Positions 25,950-34,502 of a DNA stretch of 64,000 bases are shown one piece after another. Position 1 is the first letter of the stretch. The number at the start of each line of letters is the position of its first letter. Both the position numbers and the translations under genes were made by a program. The stretch is from Hymenobacter lapidiphilus. GTDB lineage: Bacteria > Bacteroidota > Bacteroidia > Cytophagales > Hymenobacteraceae. The notes beneath the pieces were generated by a model. That model made no database searches, had not been told where the DNA came from, and worked only from the letters and a program-made list of their open reading frames with translations. Location: positions 41,150-105,149 of the forward strand of contig NZ_QVLT01000016.1 of assembly GCF_003417065.2 (NCBI RefSeq). The letters are read 5' to 3'.

Positions 25950-27653
25950 TTGCGGTTCCGTGGACATCTGACTTTGTGGCTGGGGTTGCTGGCCGGGCTG
26001 CCGGCTGCTGCGCAGCGCCCGGCGCCCATTGTGGCTCCTGCCGCTCGCTATTGGGTTACGTTCCGCGACAAAGCGGGCCAGACGCTGCAACCAGCTGCTT
26101 ATTTCGACCCGGCTGCCCAGGCCCGCCGCCGCCGCCAGCACCTGCCGGCCGCCGACAGTACCGATTTCCCGGTGCGCCCCGATTATCTGGCCCGGGTCCG
26201 TGCGCTCACCGATTCCGTTACGCTTGTTAGCCGCTGGTTTAATGCCGTAGCCTGCCGGGCCACCGCTGCCCAGGCTGCCCGTATGCGGCTACTGCCCGGC
26301 GTGCGCAGCGTAGAGGCCTGGCCCGAGCGCCCCTTGCTGCCTACTGGAACCCCTCGCCTGAAAGCCTCTCCACTGCCGGCTGGCCCGCCGGCGCCCCTCT
26401 CGCCCGCCGATTTGGCACTGGCTCACCGGCAAACGGCCGTGCTTGGGGCTGCCGGGTTCCGGCAGGCAGGGCAGCAGGGGCAGGGTCTGCGTATTGCCGT
26501 GTTCGACGTGGGCTTCCGCGTCACCGACACGCATCCGGCCTTCGCGCACCTGCACCGCCGCCGGGCCATTGCGGCCACCTACGACTTTCTGCGCCGGACC
26601 TCCGATGTATATCGGGGCGGTACCCACGGCACCGAGGTGCTCTCGTGCCTAGCCGGCCAACTGCCCGACAGTACCTTCCTGGGGCTGGCGCCGGCCGCCG
26701 AGTTCCTGTTGGCCCGCACCGAACAGCAGGGCCGCGAGCTGTACGCCGAGGAAGAAGCCTGGCTGGCCGCCGCCGAATGGGCCGACCGCCACGGAGCCGA
26801 TATCATCAACTCCTCGCTGGGCTACACCGACCGCCGCTACTTTCCGGAACAGATGAACGGGCGTACCAGCCTGGTGGCCCGGGCCGCCGCAATGGCCGTG
26901 CGCAAGGGCATGCTGGTGGTGAATGCGGCCGGTAATGACGGTGACGACCCCACGTGGCGGACCGTTGGCACTCCCGCTGATGCCGACTCGGTGCTGACCG
27001 TGGGCGGCCTCGACCCCGATACTTTTCTGCACCTGCCTTTCAGCAGCTACGGGCCCGCGGCGGGCGGGCGGCTCAAGCCCAATGTGGCGGCCTTTGGAGT
27101 GGCCATAACGGCCGTGCCAGGCGGCTTCGAGCGGGCCGAAGGCACCTCTTTTGCCAGCCCGCTGGTGGCGGGCTTTGCGGCCTGCGCCTGGCAGCAGCAG
27201 CGCGATTTGCCTGTAATGGCGCTGTTTGCCCGGCTGCAGCAGGCCGGGCAGCTCCACCCATATTTCGACTATGCCCATGGCTACGGTCTGCCCCAGGCAG
27301 CGGCCTTCAGCGCCGCCGGCCAGCCTGCTGTGTTGCCAGATCCCACCTTCGATTTTGTGGCCGCCGACTCGGCCGTCAGTGTCATCATCCGGCCCGAAGC
27401 GGCCGTTGTGCCCGCCTATTCGCTGCCGCTGCAGGCAGCTGCCGAGTCCCTGGCCAACTTGGACCCCGATGCTGCCGGGCCGCCGGTCCCGCTGTACTGG
27501 CAGCTGCGCGATGCCAGCGGCTTTATTATACGCTACGAGGTGCTGGAGGTAAGCCAGCGGGCCATACTGCGGGTGCCGTTGCGAGAGTTGCCAACCGGCG
27601 GTACGCTACGGGTGCACTTTCGGGGGTACACGGCTAGCTTTGGGGGATTATGA
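25950..27653 (+). CDS. S8 (subtilisin-like) serine peptidase, secreted
   Basis: A 567-residue exported peptidase. Signal peptide in residues 1-22 (GLLAGLPAAAQ). A pro-region of about 150 residues precedes the catalytic domain. The triad lies in IAVFDVGFRVTD (Asp, about residue 183), GGTHGTEV (His, about 223) and EGTSFASPLVAG (Ser, about 397), with the oxyanion Asn in VVNAAGNDG. The first start is TTG at 25950; no ATG gives the signal peptide. No type IX sorting signal is evident at the C-terminus. The stop overlaps the start of the next gene, an outer-membrane-like protein, indicating translational coupling. Confidence 0.88.
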   Translation: MRFRGHLTLWLGLLAGLPAAAQRPAPIVAPAARYWVTFRDKAGQTLQPAAYFDPAAQARRRRQHLPAADSTDFPVRPDYLARVRALTDSVTLVSRWFNAVACRATAAQAARMRLLPGVRSVEAWPERPLLPTGTPRLKASPLPAGPPAPLSPADLALAHRQTAVLGAAGFRQAGQQGQGLRIAVFDVGFRVTDTHPAFAHLHRRRAIAATYDFLRRTSDVYRGGTHGTEVLSCLAGQLPDSTFLGLAPAAEFLLARTEQQGRELYAEEEAWLAAAEWADRHGADIINSSLGYTDRRYFPEQMNGRTSLVARAAAMAVRKGMLVVNAAGNDGDDPTWRTVGTPADADSVLTVGGLDPDTFLHLPFSSYGPAAGGRLKPNVAAFGVAITAVPGGFERAEGTSFASPLVAGFAACAWQQQRDLPVMALFARLQQAGQLHPYFDYAHGYGLPQAAAFSAAGQPAVLPDPTFDFVAADSAVSVIIRPEAAVVPAYSLPLQAAAESLANLDPDAAGPPVPLYWQLRDASGFIIRYEVLEVSQRAILRVPLRELPTGGTLRVHFRGYTASFGGL

Positions 27654-28381
27654 TGAGGCGCAACCCAATTTCGCCACAGCTGCTTGCCCTGCTGCTGCTG
27701 GCCGTATGTCCCCGCCTGGCAGCGGCCCAGCGGGTGCTGCTGCGCGCCGACCCCGCCACCGACACCATTCCCAGGCGCTACGGCCCCAACCGGGCGTTTT
27801 ATCAACACCTCTACCTAGGCTACACCGCCGTAGTGGGCGCGGCCGACGGGCCCGGAGCCACGCTGAGCTACCCCCAATCGGGCGAGCTGTTTGCTGGGCT
27901 GCGCAACAAGTGGCGCGTAACAGGAACCACGGCGGCAGGGCTGGATGCCCGCTTTGCCTACTTGCGCTATCAGCTTCGGCAAAACAGCGCCAAGCAGGTG
28001 CCCACGGCCCAGCCGCACTACCGCGAGTCCCTGAACCTTACGCAGCTGCAGCTGGAACCCTTTGTCCGGCTGAGTTTCGGGCGACGCGGCAACGTGGTAG
28101 GGCACTACCTCGACGTAAGCGGGTGGGGTAGCTGGGCGCTGAGCAGCAACCATAGCTATGAAGACCGGCCCGGGCAGGGACAGGGCACTCGGACGCTGGT
28201 GCGCGAAGTACGCCCGGCCTACCTGCGCCGCTGGAGCTGGGGCCTGGGCACGCGGTTGGGCGCGGGCCGCTACGCCCTGGTGGGCCGCTACCGGCTCGCC
28301 GATACATTCAGCAATCTGGCGCCCGCCATTTACCCCGAGCTACCGCGCTGGCTGCTGGGCGTAGAGGTAGGAGTATTCTGA
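27650..28381 (+). CDS. Predicted outer-membrane beta-barrel, unknown function
   Basis: A 243-residue exported protein: signal peptide with cleavage after AAAQ (near residue 26), then alternating amphipathic strands rich in Tyr, Arg and Gly (YNHLYLGYTAVVG-like, FVRLSFGRRGNVVGHYLDV) and a C-terminal aromatic end (LLGVEVGVF), the pattern of a small outer-membrane barrel. ATG 27650 overlaps the S8 stop (ATGA), with a second ATG directly after. Coupling suggests that it works with, or is processed by, that peptidase; this is inference. Confidence 0.75.
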   Translation: MMRRNPISPQLLALLLLAVCPRLAAAQRVLLRADPATDTIPRRYGPNRAFYQHLYLGYTAVVGAADGPGATLSYPQSGELFAGLRNKWRVTGTTAAGLDARFAYLRYQLRQNSAKQVPTAQPHYRESLNLTQLQLEPFVRLSFGRRGNVVGHYLDVSGWGSWALSSNHSYEDRPGQGQGTRTLVREVRPAYLRRWSWGLGTRLGAGRYALVGRYRLADTFSNLAPAIYPELPRWLLGVEVGVF

Positions 28382-28417
28382 GTTTCAACCAAAAAAATGC
28401 GTCCACAGCAGGCTATC

Positions 28418-28453
28418 GGCTGGCAGATTTCGTAAACAAGTGAACTGCCAGCC
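28418..28453 (+). terminator. Hairpin after the S8/barrel pair
   Basis: GGCTGGCAG (28418-28426) pairs perfectly with CTGCCAGCC (28445-28453). It is 36 nt after the barrel stop, without a U-run. Confidence 0.45.
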
Positions 28454-28600
28454 AGATAACTCCGCAAGCGTAGGGGCAGGGCGTTGGTAGTCAATTGATT
28501 TAGGTATAATAATTGGCCGAATGCGGGGAAATTCCGAACTTTCGGGGCTGGGACCGTTATAAGGGCTGTCTAGCTGAATTGTTGCTGTGTCTGTTTTCTC

Positions 28601-29203
28601 ATGAAAAAACTATTAATCCCTGTTGCCGGAGCTTTTTGTCTGCTTCAGCTGTCGTCTTGCTTGAACACGGAGCGCGAAGTGGCCACCTCCCGCAACACCG
28701 ACCGTCAGTTTACGCCTGGCCTGGAGGCTAACCGCGGCCGGGTGAGCGAGCGTACCGTGCTGCGCACAGTAAACGCCAGTCATAACTTCTCGTCGACCAA
28801 GGATAAGGATTCCTTTGTGCTGCAGCTGCGCGGGCCTAAAATTGCTACTTCGCGGGCCTACTTTATCATCCTCAGCAGTACCGGCGACACGCTGCGGCAG
28901 GAGGTGATGCCAGCCACCGCCCTCATCCGCGACCAGGACATGACCGACCCGCAGACGGCCACCGTGCGCGACAAGGAAATTGCCATTCTGCAGGGCATGA
29001 ACAGCTTCTTCCGCGACGACCGGTTTGTGCAGCCGGCCGTACCAAAGGCGGCTGTTCAACCCGAAAACGTGGACGCCCAATCGTGGTCATCGGTGAAAGC
29101 CGACAGCCGGGCCATTGGCTTCGACTACCCCTCGGCCGATGGCCGAGAGCGGCGCCTGGCATTCTCCAAGGCCCTGAAACGAGCGGTAGTTATTGCTGAG
29201 TAA
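28601..29203 (+). CDS. Lipoprotein of unknown function
   Basis: A 200-residue lipoprotein: LLQLSSC lipobox with Cys at residue 20. The mature region begins with a charged low-complexity stretch and contains a beta-like section (KDSFVLQLRGPKIATSRAYF) followed by helices. No family recognised. ATG 28601 is fixed by the signal peptide. A hairpin at 29332-29350 followed by T residues is the next likely transcript end. Confidence 0.75.
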   Translation: MKKLLIPVAGAFCLLQLSSCLNTEREVATSRNTDRQFTPGLEANRGRVSERTVLRTVNASHNFSSTKDKDSFVLQLRGPKIATSRAYFIILSSTGDTLRQEVMPATALIRDQDMTDPQTATVRDKEIAILQGMNSFFRDDRFVQPAVPKAAVQPENVDAQSWSSVKADSRAIGFDYPSADGRERRLAFSKALKRAVVIAE

Positions 29204-29331
29204 GGTTAAGCTGGGAGCCTCTGGCAGATAGCCAGTAGTCTCTGTTCGGACGGGTAAATGACTGCGCAAAAAGCAAGCTACCTGTACCGCTGCACGAGTA
29301 TTTAGTGCCCTGTTAGATATAATGCAAAGCG

Positions 29332-29350
29332 CGCCGGAGCTATTCCGGCG
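29332..29350 (+). terminator. Hairpin with T-run
   Basis: CGCCGGA and TCCGGCG pair around GCTAT and are followed shortly by GCGTTTTG. It lies in the gap between the lipoprotein and the converging DUF3570 gene; it could serve the lipoprotein. Coordinates approximate by one or two bases. Confidence 0.45.
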
Positions 29351-29465
29351 GCGTTTTGTCTTGTATTAAGGATGACGGCCCTGGAAGCAGCAACTACTTG
29401 CTAAACAGCTTCAGCAGAGAGTATCGTTAGCCTGGAAATTCCGTTGGCTACCACTCACTGCTTCC

Positions 29466-30764
29466 TTATGGCATCGTGAAGGCCAGGTCGAAGCTAATGA
29501 GGTTGGCGTTGAAGTTGTTGTTGCGCTGGTAGTAGGCGTAGCGTACATCGAGCGACTTGAACTTAGCCACTTTGCGGCCGCCCTGGCCGTTGCCGAAGGG
29601 CGTTTTGAAGCGGCTGATGCCGTATACCGGCGAATAGCGCAGCCCCAGTCCGAGCTTATTGGCCGAGAAATCTGACAGGTCGTAGTCGGAGGTGTAGAAC
29701 TCGCTGGTGCTGGAATGCTGGGCGTAAGGGGCGAAGTACCTGGCCGCCGTTTGGGTGTGGTAGCGGTAGAAGGGGTAGAGCACAAAGAAAGGCGTTACTT
29801 TCAGTGGCGTTTCCAGCTCAAAGGTGTGGGCCGTGATGCCGAAATTATCGTTGTAGAAGCGGTAGAAGCCCCGCAGCTGCACAAAGTCGGAAGCGAAGTA
29901 GCTCACGCGTAGCGCCACCGGATACTTAAAGCGGCGCTGCGGCAGCTGCTCTACCTTGGGGGCCACATTGCCCGGCTCGCGGAAATACACCCGGTGGAAG
30001 GATGTGCTCAGCAGCCCTCGCTGGTACACCAGCTCGGTGCTGACCGCTAGCTGCAGCCGCTGGCTGATTACCTGCGAGTACACCAGCGACAAATTGTAGC
30101 TCTGGCGCTTATCGGTGGGCACGAGTTGCTGGCCGGTGCGCAGCTCGGTGGGGTAAATAAGGGTGGCTCTATCGAGGTACACTTGCCCGGCGGCGCTGAA
30201 CTCGCGGTTACCGTCGCGGGAGCTCTTGGACCAGGAGCCCGCCACGTTCACCGAGAAGTAATCATATTCAGTCGATACACCGGCTCCCAGCCCGATAATG
30301 CGCCGCTTAGCCTTGTTCTCGCGCGAGTAGCCGAAATCGGCGTGCAGGCGCGTGTCGCGGGCCGAAGGGGTGGAGAGGAAAAGGCCTTCCACGCCATCAA
30401 TACGGTCGGTAGAGGCGGAGGCGTAAAAGTCGGCACCGATGTTGGCCGTGAGCCGGCTGACCGTATCGAGCGGGATGTTGAGGATGATGGTGGGGGTAAC
30501 ATCGGTGAGGTATTCGGTGCCGCGCCCGCCCTGCACGGCCCCATGCGTGCCGTCCTGTTGGTAGTAGCTCCCCAGAATATTGATTTCGGTTTCGCCCACC
30601 GTAGTGCCAGGCGCAGTGGCCTGGAGGCGGAGTGGCACCCCGGAGCCATCGATGCGGTTGGGCGTAGCGCCCCCCTGTGCCCAGACCAGCGCGGGGAGCA
30701 ATACCCCACAGGCCGCTATACTCAACTGCCGAAAAAAAACCATCCTAGTCCAAGTCCAACGCAT
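29466..30764 (-). CDS. DUF3570 outer-membrane beta-barrel protein
   Basis: A 432-residue exported protein with signal peptide (cleavage after VWAQ near residue 30) and a repetitive strand pattern up to a C-terminal ISFDLAFTMP, consistent with an outer-membrane barrel. The sequence EINILGSYYQQDGTHGAV and SRLTANIGADFYASAS match what I know of DUF3570. It is the last gene of thioredoxin - ApbE - DUF4266 - DUF3570, a gene set that recurs in diverse bacteria. The function is not established. I find no Dxx(S/T)GA(T/S) flavinylation motif in it. M8 (30743) is an alternative start. Confidence 0.85.
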   Translation of the reverse strand: MRWTWTRMVFFRQLSIAACGVLLPALVWAQGGATPNRIDGSGVPLRLQATAPGTTVGETEINILGSYYQQDGTHGAVQGGRGTEYLTDVTPTIILNIPLDTVSRLTANIGADFYASASTDRIDGVEGLFLSTPSARDTRLHADFGYSRENKAKRRIIGLGAGVSTEYDYFSVNVAGSWSKSSRDGNREFSAAGQVYLDRATLIYPTELRTGQQLVPTDKRQSYNLSLVYSQVISQRLQLAVSTELVYQRGLLSTSFHRVYFREPGNVAPKVEQLPQRRFKYPVALRVSYFASDFVQLRGFYRFYNDNFGITAHTFELETPLKVTPFFVLYPFYRYHTQTAARYFAPYAQHSSTSEFYTSDYDLSDFSANKLGLGLRYSPVYGISRFKTPFGNGQGGRKVAKFKSLDVRYAYYQRNNNFNANLISFDLAFTMP

Positions 30765-30822
30765 ACAAAAAGCGAAAAGCGTACCTCCGAAAAACCAACC
30801 TTAGCGTAGTGAGCTAACTGCT

Positions 30823-31071
30823 TTAATTACAGCCGCAACCGCCGCCAACTTTGCCGCCGTTGGCTCCGCCGGCTCCTTCGCGGTACGACTCGAAGTTGGT
30901 CTCGTACACCTCTATTCGCTTGTTGGATAGCTTCATATCTTCATCGTTGAGGTACACCTTCTGGTAGGCTGCCACCGATACGCAGCCCCCAAGGCTGCCC
31001 GCCGCCATCAGCAAACCGGCCAGCCCAATTATCGGGCGGCGCAGGCAAATAAAAGCTGGAATATCCGGCAT
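30823..31071 (-). CDS. DUF4266 lipoprotein
   Basis: An 82-residue lipoprotein. The ATG at 31071 gives a signal peptide with lipobox LGGC (near residue 30). The short mature chain has a helical charged middle (LNDEDMKLSNKRIEVYETNF) and a Gly-rich tail ending GGGCGCN, with two C-terminal cysteines that could bind metal or form a disulfide. The tail is characteristic of DUF4266. It lies 58 nt before the DUF3570 gene and 59 nt after apbE. No flavinylation consensus is visible. A TTG two codons upstream is an alternative start. Confidence 0.85.
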   Translation of the reverse strand: MPDIPAFICLRRPIIGLAGLLMAAGSLGGCVSVAAYQKVYLNDEDMKLSNKRIEVYETNFESYREGAGGANGGKVGGGCGCN

Positions 31072-31130
31072 GAGCAAGTAGCAGAAAACGTGAGGGCGAA
31101 GCGACGGAAAATGTACGGTAAATTACCCGG

Positions 31131-32174
31131 CTACGGTTGTTTGGTTGCCGGCACCGGGGTGCTGTTGCGGTAGTAATTGATCTGCATTTTTTTGGAAACC
31201 AGCGTGCGGTTGTCGTCGGTAATCAGGGTGCAGTCTACGCCTTTGAGCTGGTTGATGAAGGCCAGCCCCTCCACGGGTCCCTTCACGAACACCACCTCAT
31301 CGAGGCAGTCGGCCAGCTCCACATCGGAACAGATGATGGTGACCGAGCGCAGGCCGGTGGCGGGCAGGCCGGTGGCGGGGTTGATGATGTGGCCGTACAC
31401 CTTGCCGCCCGACGTAAAGTATTGCTCGTAGTTGCCGGCCGTTACCACGGCCACATCGGTTACCTGTACCCAGCTCGAAATGCTGCCGGGGTGGTCGGGG
31501 TTGCCGATGGCCACGCGCCAGAGCGAGCCGTCGGCCTGCCGGCCCCAGCACAGAATATCGCCCGAGCCGTTGAGCAGACCGCCTTTTACGCCCAGCTTAT
31601 CGAGCACCTGCCGGGCCCGTCGGATGCCGTAGCCCTGCAGCACCCCGGCCAGGTTGATGCGCATGCCCTTTTCCTGAAGCATAACGGTGCGCCGGGTGGG
31701 GTCGAGCAGCACGTGGCGGTAGTTGATGCGGGCCACAGCGGCGCGGCGCACGGCTTCGGGCGGCAACGCGTGCTCCTGCCGGTCGAAGCGGTAGATTTTA
31801 TCGGCCGAGGCGAACGTGATGTCGAAGGCGCCGCCGCTCAAAGCCGAAATTCGCAGGGTGCGCTCAATCAGCTCATACACTTCCTGATCCACCACCACGG
31901 GCCACAGGCCGGCGGCGCGGTTGATCTGGGTTATTTGAGAGGTAGAATCCCAGAACGACATGAGCCGGTCGATGCGGCGGGTTTCGCTGATGGCGGCGTT
32001 CAGGGCGGTCCAGCCCAGCGTGTCGTTGTCGGCTACCACCGTGTAGGTGAAGTGCGAGCCCATAAGTTGGGCTTGCTTGCTGAAATTGCGCAGCTGAGCG
32101 GCCGCGCTCATGGGCCGCCACGGCAGCAACAGCGCCAGCAGCCAGAAAAAGCGCAGCAACGGGGCGGCAGGCAT
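31131..32174 (-). CDS. FAD:protein FMN transferase, ApbE family
   Basis: ApbE proteins attach FMN covalently through phosphoester bonds to Ser/Thr of exported proteins. This one has a signal peptide (cleavage near AAAQ, residue 26) and a recognisable ApbE layout: SFWDSTSQITQINR, GGAFDITFASADKIY, VLQGYGIRRA, LNGSGDILCWG, HIINPATGLPATG and ADCLDEVVF. In well-studied ApbE enzymes the last motif is ADxxxT, with Asp and Thr binding the metal; here the Thr position is Glu, so activity or metal use may differ. It is the second gene of the four-gene operon. No obvious target protein is encoded nearby. Confidence 0.9.
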   Translation of the reverse strand: MPAAPLLRFFWLLALLLPWRPMSAAAQLRNFSKQAQLMGSHFTYTVVADNDTLGWTALNAAISETRRIDRLMSFWDSTSQITQINRAAGLWPVVVDQEVYELIERTLRISALSGGAFDITFASADKIYRFDRQEHALPPEAVRRAAVARINYRHVLLDPTRRTVMLQEKGMRINLAGVLQGYGIRRARQVLDKLGVKGGLLNGSGDILCWGRQADGSLWRVAIGNPDHPGSISSWVQVTDVAVVTAGNYEQYFTSGGKVYGHIINPATGLPATGLRSVTIICSDVELADCLDEVVFVKGPVEGLAFINQLKGVDCTLITDDNRTLVSKKMQINYYRNSTPVPATKQP

Positions 32175-32248
32175 AGAAAATGGTGTAGTCAGACCCGAAG
32201 GAAACAGGTCGGTGCTTAAGTTGGGCAGCGTCGGGTAAAATAAACGCC

Positions 32249-32734
32249 CTATTTGCGGGTCAGCAGGGACGTGAGGTGCGCTTCGTAGGCGGCCTCGCCA
32301 CCAGGCCGGTAGCCGGTTTTGGCCAAAATCTTGCCCTCGGGCGAAATCAGGACCACCAGTGGAAAGGAGCCCTCTTGGTTGAGTTTGGACGCTGCCAGTT
32401 CATTCTGCCTGGTTTGATCGGCCGACAGCTTGTTCTTCTTGCTGCGCGGGAAATCGAAATGAGCCAGCACAAACTTGTCGCGGGCGAACTGCTCGAAGGC
32501 AGGCTTATCAAACACCTCCTGCTTCAGCATAATGCAGGGCTTGCACCAATCGGAGCCCGAAAAAATAGCCAGCACGGGCCGGTTGGTGGCTTTGGCCTGC
32601 TGCATGGCCGCCTCCAGGCTACTGCTCCAGGTGGCGGCCGGCACGGCCGCCGCAGTAGTCGTCTGGGCAAAACCAGGTGTTGCCCAGCCTAATTCAGCTG
32701 CCAGCAAAGCAGTTGCGAAAAGTAAAACGCGCAT
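32249..32734 (-). CDS. Periplasmic thioredoxin-like protein
   Basis: A 161-residue exported protein. The ATG at 32734 gives a signal peptide (LLFATALLAAELGWATPGFA). The thioredoxin fold follows with active site GSDWCKPCIMLKQEVF (CxxC), cis-Pro region GSFPLVVLISPEGKI, and a DsbD-gamma/TlpA-like character. It likely reduces cysteines outside the cytoplasm; the C-terminal cysteine pair of the DUF4266 lipoprotein is an attractive target by operon membership. First gene of the operon; 74 nt to apbE. Confidence 0.9.
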   Translation of the reverse strand: MRVLLFATALLAAELGWATPGFAQTTTAAAVPAATWSSSLEAAMQQAKATNRPVLAIFSGSDWCKPCIMLKQEVFDKPAFEQFARDKFVLAHFDFPRSKKNKLSADQTRQNELAASKLNQEGSFPLVVLISPEGKILAKTGYRPGGEAAYEAHLTSLLTRK

Positions 32735-32805
32735 AAGTAGGTAGTAGAAAGTAGTAAGATACAGCGGCCGTAGCCACATACGAAGCAACTGCTGCTCCGG
32801 AGTAA

Positions 32806-32853
32806 AGTAAGAACGCGGAACAGCTTCCGAAAAAGCCACTCCGCGTTCTTACT
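32806..32853 (-). terminator. Hairpin between M23 peptidase and thioredoxin operon
   Basis: Perfect 14-bp arms AGTAAGAACGCGGA (32806-32819) and TCCGCGTTCTTACT (32840-32853). It follows the M23 stop by about 130 nt on the minus strand and precedes the thioredoxin operon. Confidence 0.5.
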
Positions 32854-32981
32854 CCAATCACCAATTCAAACCTACAGGCAACTTCATGAAGGCCGAATGA
32901 AGAAGTACAACTCGTTTCCGGCCCCAGGAAATAGTGTGGTGCCGCCAGCAATAGGTAGCCGAAACCGACCAAGCGGGGCGC

Positions 32982-34316
32982 TTATCCGGCCTTAACCCAG
33001 CCGGTGCGCCCGTTGGCCTGGCGCACGAGGCGGTAGCCCCCGAACTCGCCCAGCACGGCCACGGCGGTTTGGGCCGGCAGGGCCGCCACAGCCGGCGCGC
33101 CGGGCAGCGGGAAGGAACGTAACTCGGTTTCGGCGGCTAGCTTCTCGCGGCGCAGTGGGGCGGCAGTCCGTACGGCCGGGGCGGGTACGAAGCCGCTGCC
33201 GCCGCCGGGCAGCTGTACCCGCAACCAGCCGGGCACGGCGCCCAGCACCAGCAGCGGTACGGTGGGCGTGGCGATATGGCCAGCGAGGCCCGCCGCAGTA
33301 GTGGCCGGGGTGGGGCGCAACGAGAGCCGCGGGGCGCGGGCCCGCACGTACTGGCCCAGCTCGGCCGGTAGCTTCTTCGGCATTGCAGTTGGCGCATCGG
33401 CCTTGCGCAGGAAGGGTAGCGGGTCGAGGGCGCCACTGCGGTACACGCCGAAGTGCAGGTGGGGCGGCGTAGTGCGGGCGTTACCGGTGCTGCCCACCAG
33501 GCCCAGCGTGTCGCCTATGCGCACGCGCTGGCCGGGCTGTACCAGCTGCTTATCGAGGTGGGCGTAGTATAGGTGGGCGTTGAAATCGGCGGTGGAAAGC
33601 CACACAACCCGGCCACCCAGCGGGGTTTCATTTACCCGCGTAACGACGCCGGCGGCGGCGGCCACTGCGGGCGTGCCGCGGGGCGCAAAAATATCGACGC
33701 CCTCGTGGCGGCGGGCCCCACCATCGCGCCCGGCCCCCCAGAACGAGCCGATGGCCTGGTCGGATTTGCCCTGCACCGGGAAGCTCAGGGTGGGCTCGCG
33801 GCGGATGCTGAGCGTGTAGCGGCCCCCGCGCAGCAGCTCGGGCTGCACCCGCAGCAGGTGCTGGCGGTCGGCTTCCACCACGTAGCGAAACGACAGGCTG
33901 GCCGTATCGGCGGCCATCAGGTGCCGGGGCGCGGGCTGGTCGGGGCTCAACTCGAAAGCGTCGAGAAACACGCGGGGCGCGGCCGTGCCGGGAGCCAGCG
34001 TGAGGCTGACCTGGATGGCCTCGCCCGCACGCACGCCGTAGCGCAGGCCCAGCGCCACGGCCCGGTCGGCCGGGAAAAAGCCCGATTCCTGGTAGGGCAG
34101 CTTCACGGTGAGCGAGTCGCGCAAGGCCTGGTCGGCGGCCCGGAGCCAGTCGCGGCCCAGGGCCGTTTCGGCGAGGCCCGACTGTTGCAGGCGGCGGGCG
34201 TAGGTTTCGTGGGGCGTGGTTTGCTGAAAGAGGCCGCGCAGGGTTTGGTTCTGGCTACAGGCGCTCAGCAGCGTAATCAATAACAAAAAAGGCAGGGCGC
34301 GAAGGCGGTGCGGCAT
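32982..34316 (-). CDS. M23-family peptidoglycan endopeptidase, lipoprotein, with two SH3-like domains
   Basis: A 444-residue cell-wall hydrolase. Lipobox LLSAC (Cys near residue 17). A beta-rich N-terminal region (about 40-180) precedes the LytM domain, where RRHEGVDIFAPRG (HxxxD, about 204) and PHLHFGVYRSG (HxH, about 287) supply the zinc site. Two SH3b-like wall-binding domains follow (about 320-385 and 395-444), the last ending NGRTGWVKAG. It cleaves peptide cross-links, probably at the inner face of the outer membrane. ATG 34316 is set by the lipoprotein signal. Confidence 0.9.
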   Translation of the reverse strand: MPHRLRALPFLLLITLLSACSQNQTLRGLFQQTTPHETYARRLQQSGLAETALGRDWLRAADQALRDSLTVKLPYQESGFFPADRAVALGLRYGVRAGEAIQVSLTLAPGTAAPRVFLDAFELSPDQPAPRHLMAADTASLSFRYVVEADRQHLLRVQPELLRGGRYTLSIRREPTLSFPVQGKSDQAIGSFWGAGRDGGARRHEGVDIFAPRGTPAVAAAAGVVTRVNETPLGGRVVWLSTADFNAHLYYAHLDKQLVQPGQRVRIGDTLGLVGSTGNARTTPPHLHFGVYRSGALDPLPFLRKADAPTAMPKKLPAELGQYVRARAPRLSLRPTPATTAAGLAGHIATPTVPLLVLGAVPGWLRVQLPGGGSGFVPAPAVRTAAPLRREKLAAETELRSFPLPGAPAVAALPAQTAVAVLGEFGGYRLVRQANGRTGWVKAG

Positions 34317-34502
34317 GAAGCGAGCGGGGAGGAGTAGAGCAATACTAGAAGTGACTGCTTCAACCCCGAAACGCGCCGGGTAGTTCGCCCGCAAGCGGTG
34401 GGCCCGAAAGGATGCATCGGTTCTTTCAGCCGCTACCCAGCGAGGAGCCGGGCAGCGGAAAAGCGTATTATTACCCCGGTTTTCGTCGTTTAATTTCCGT
34501 GT

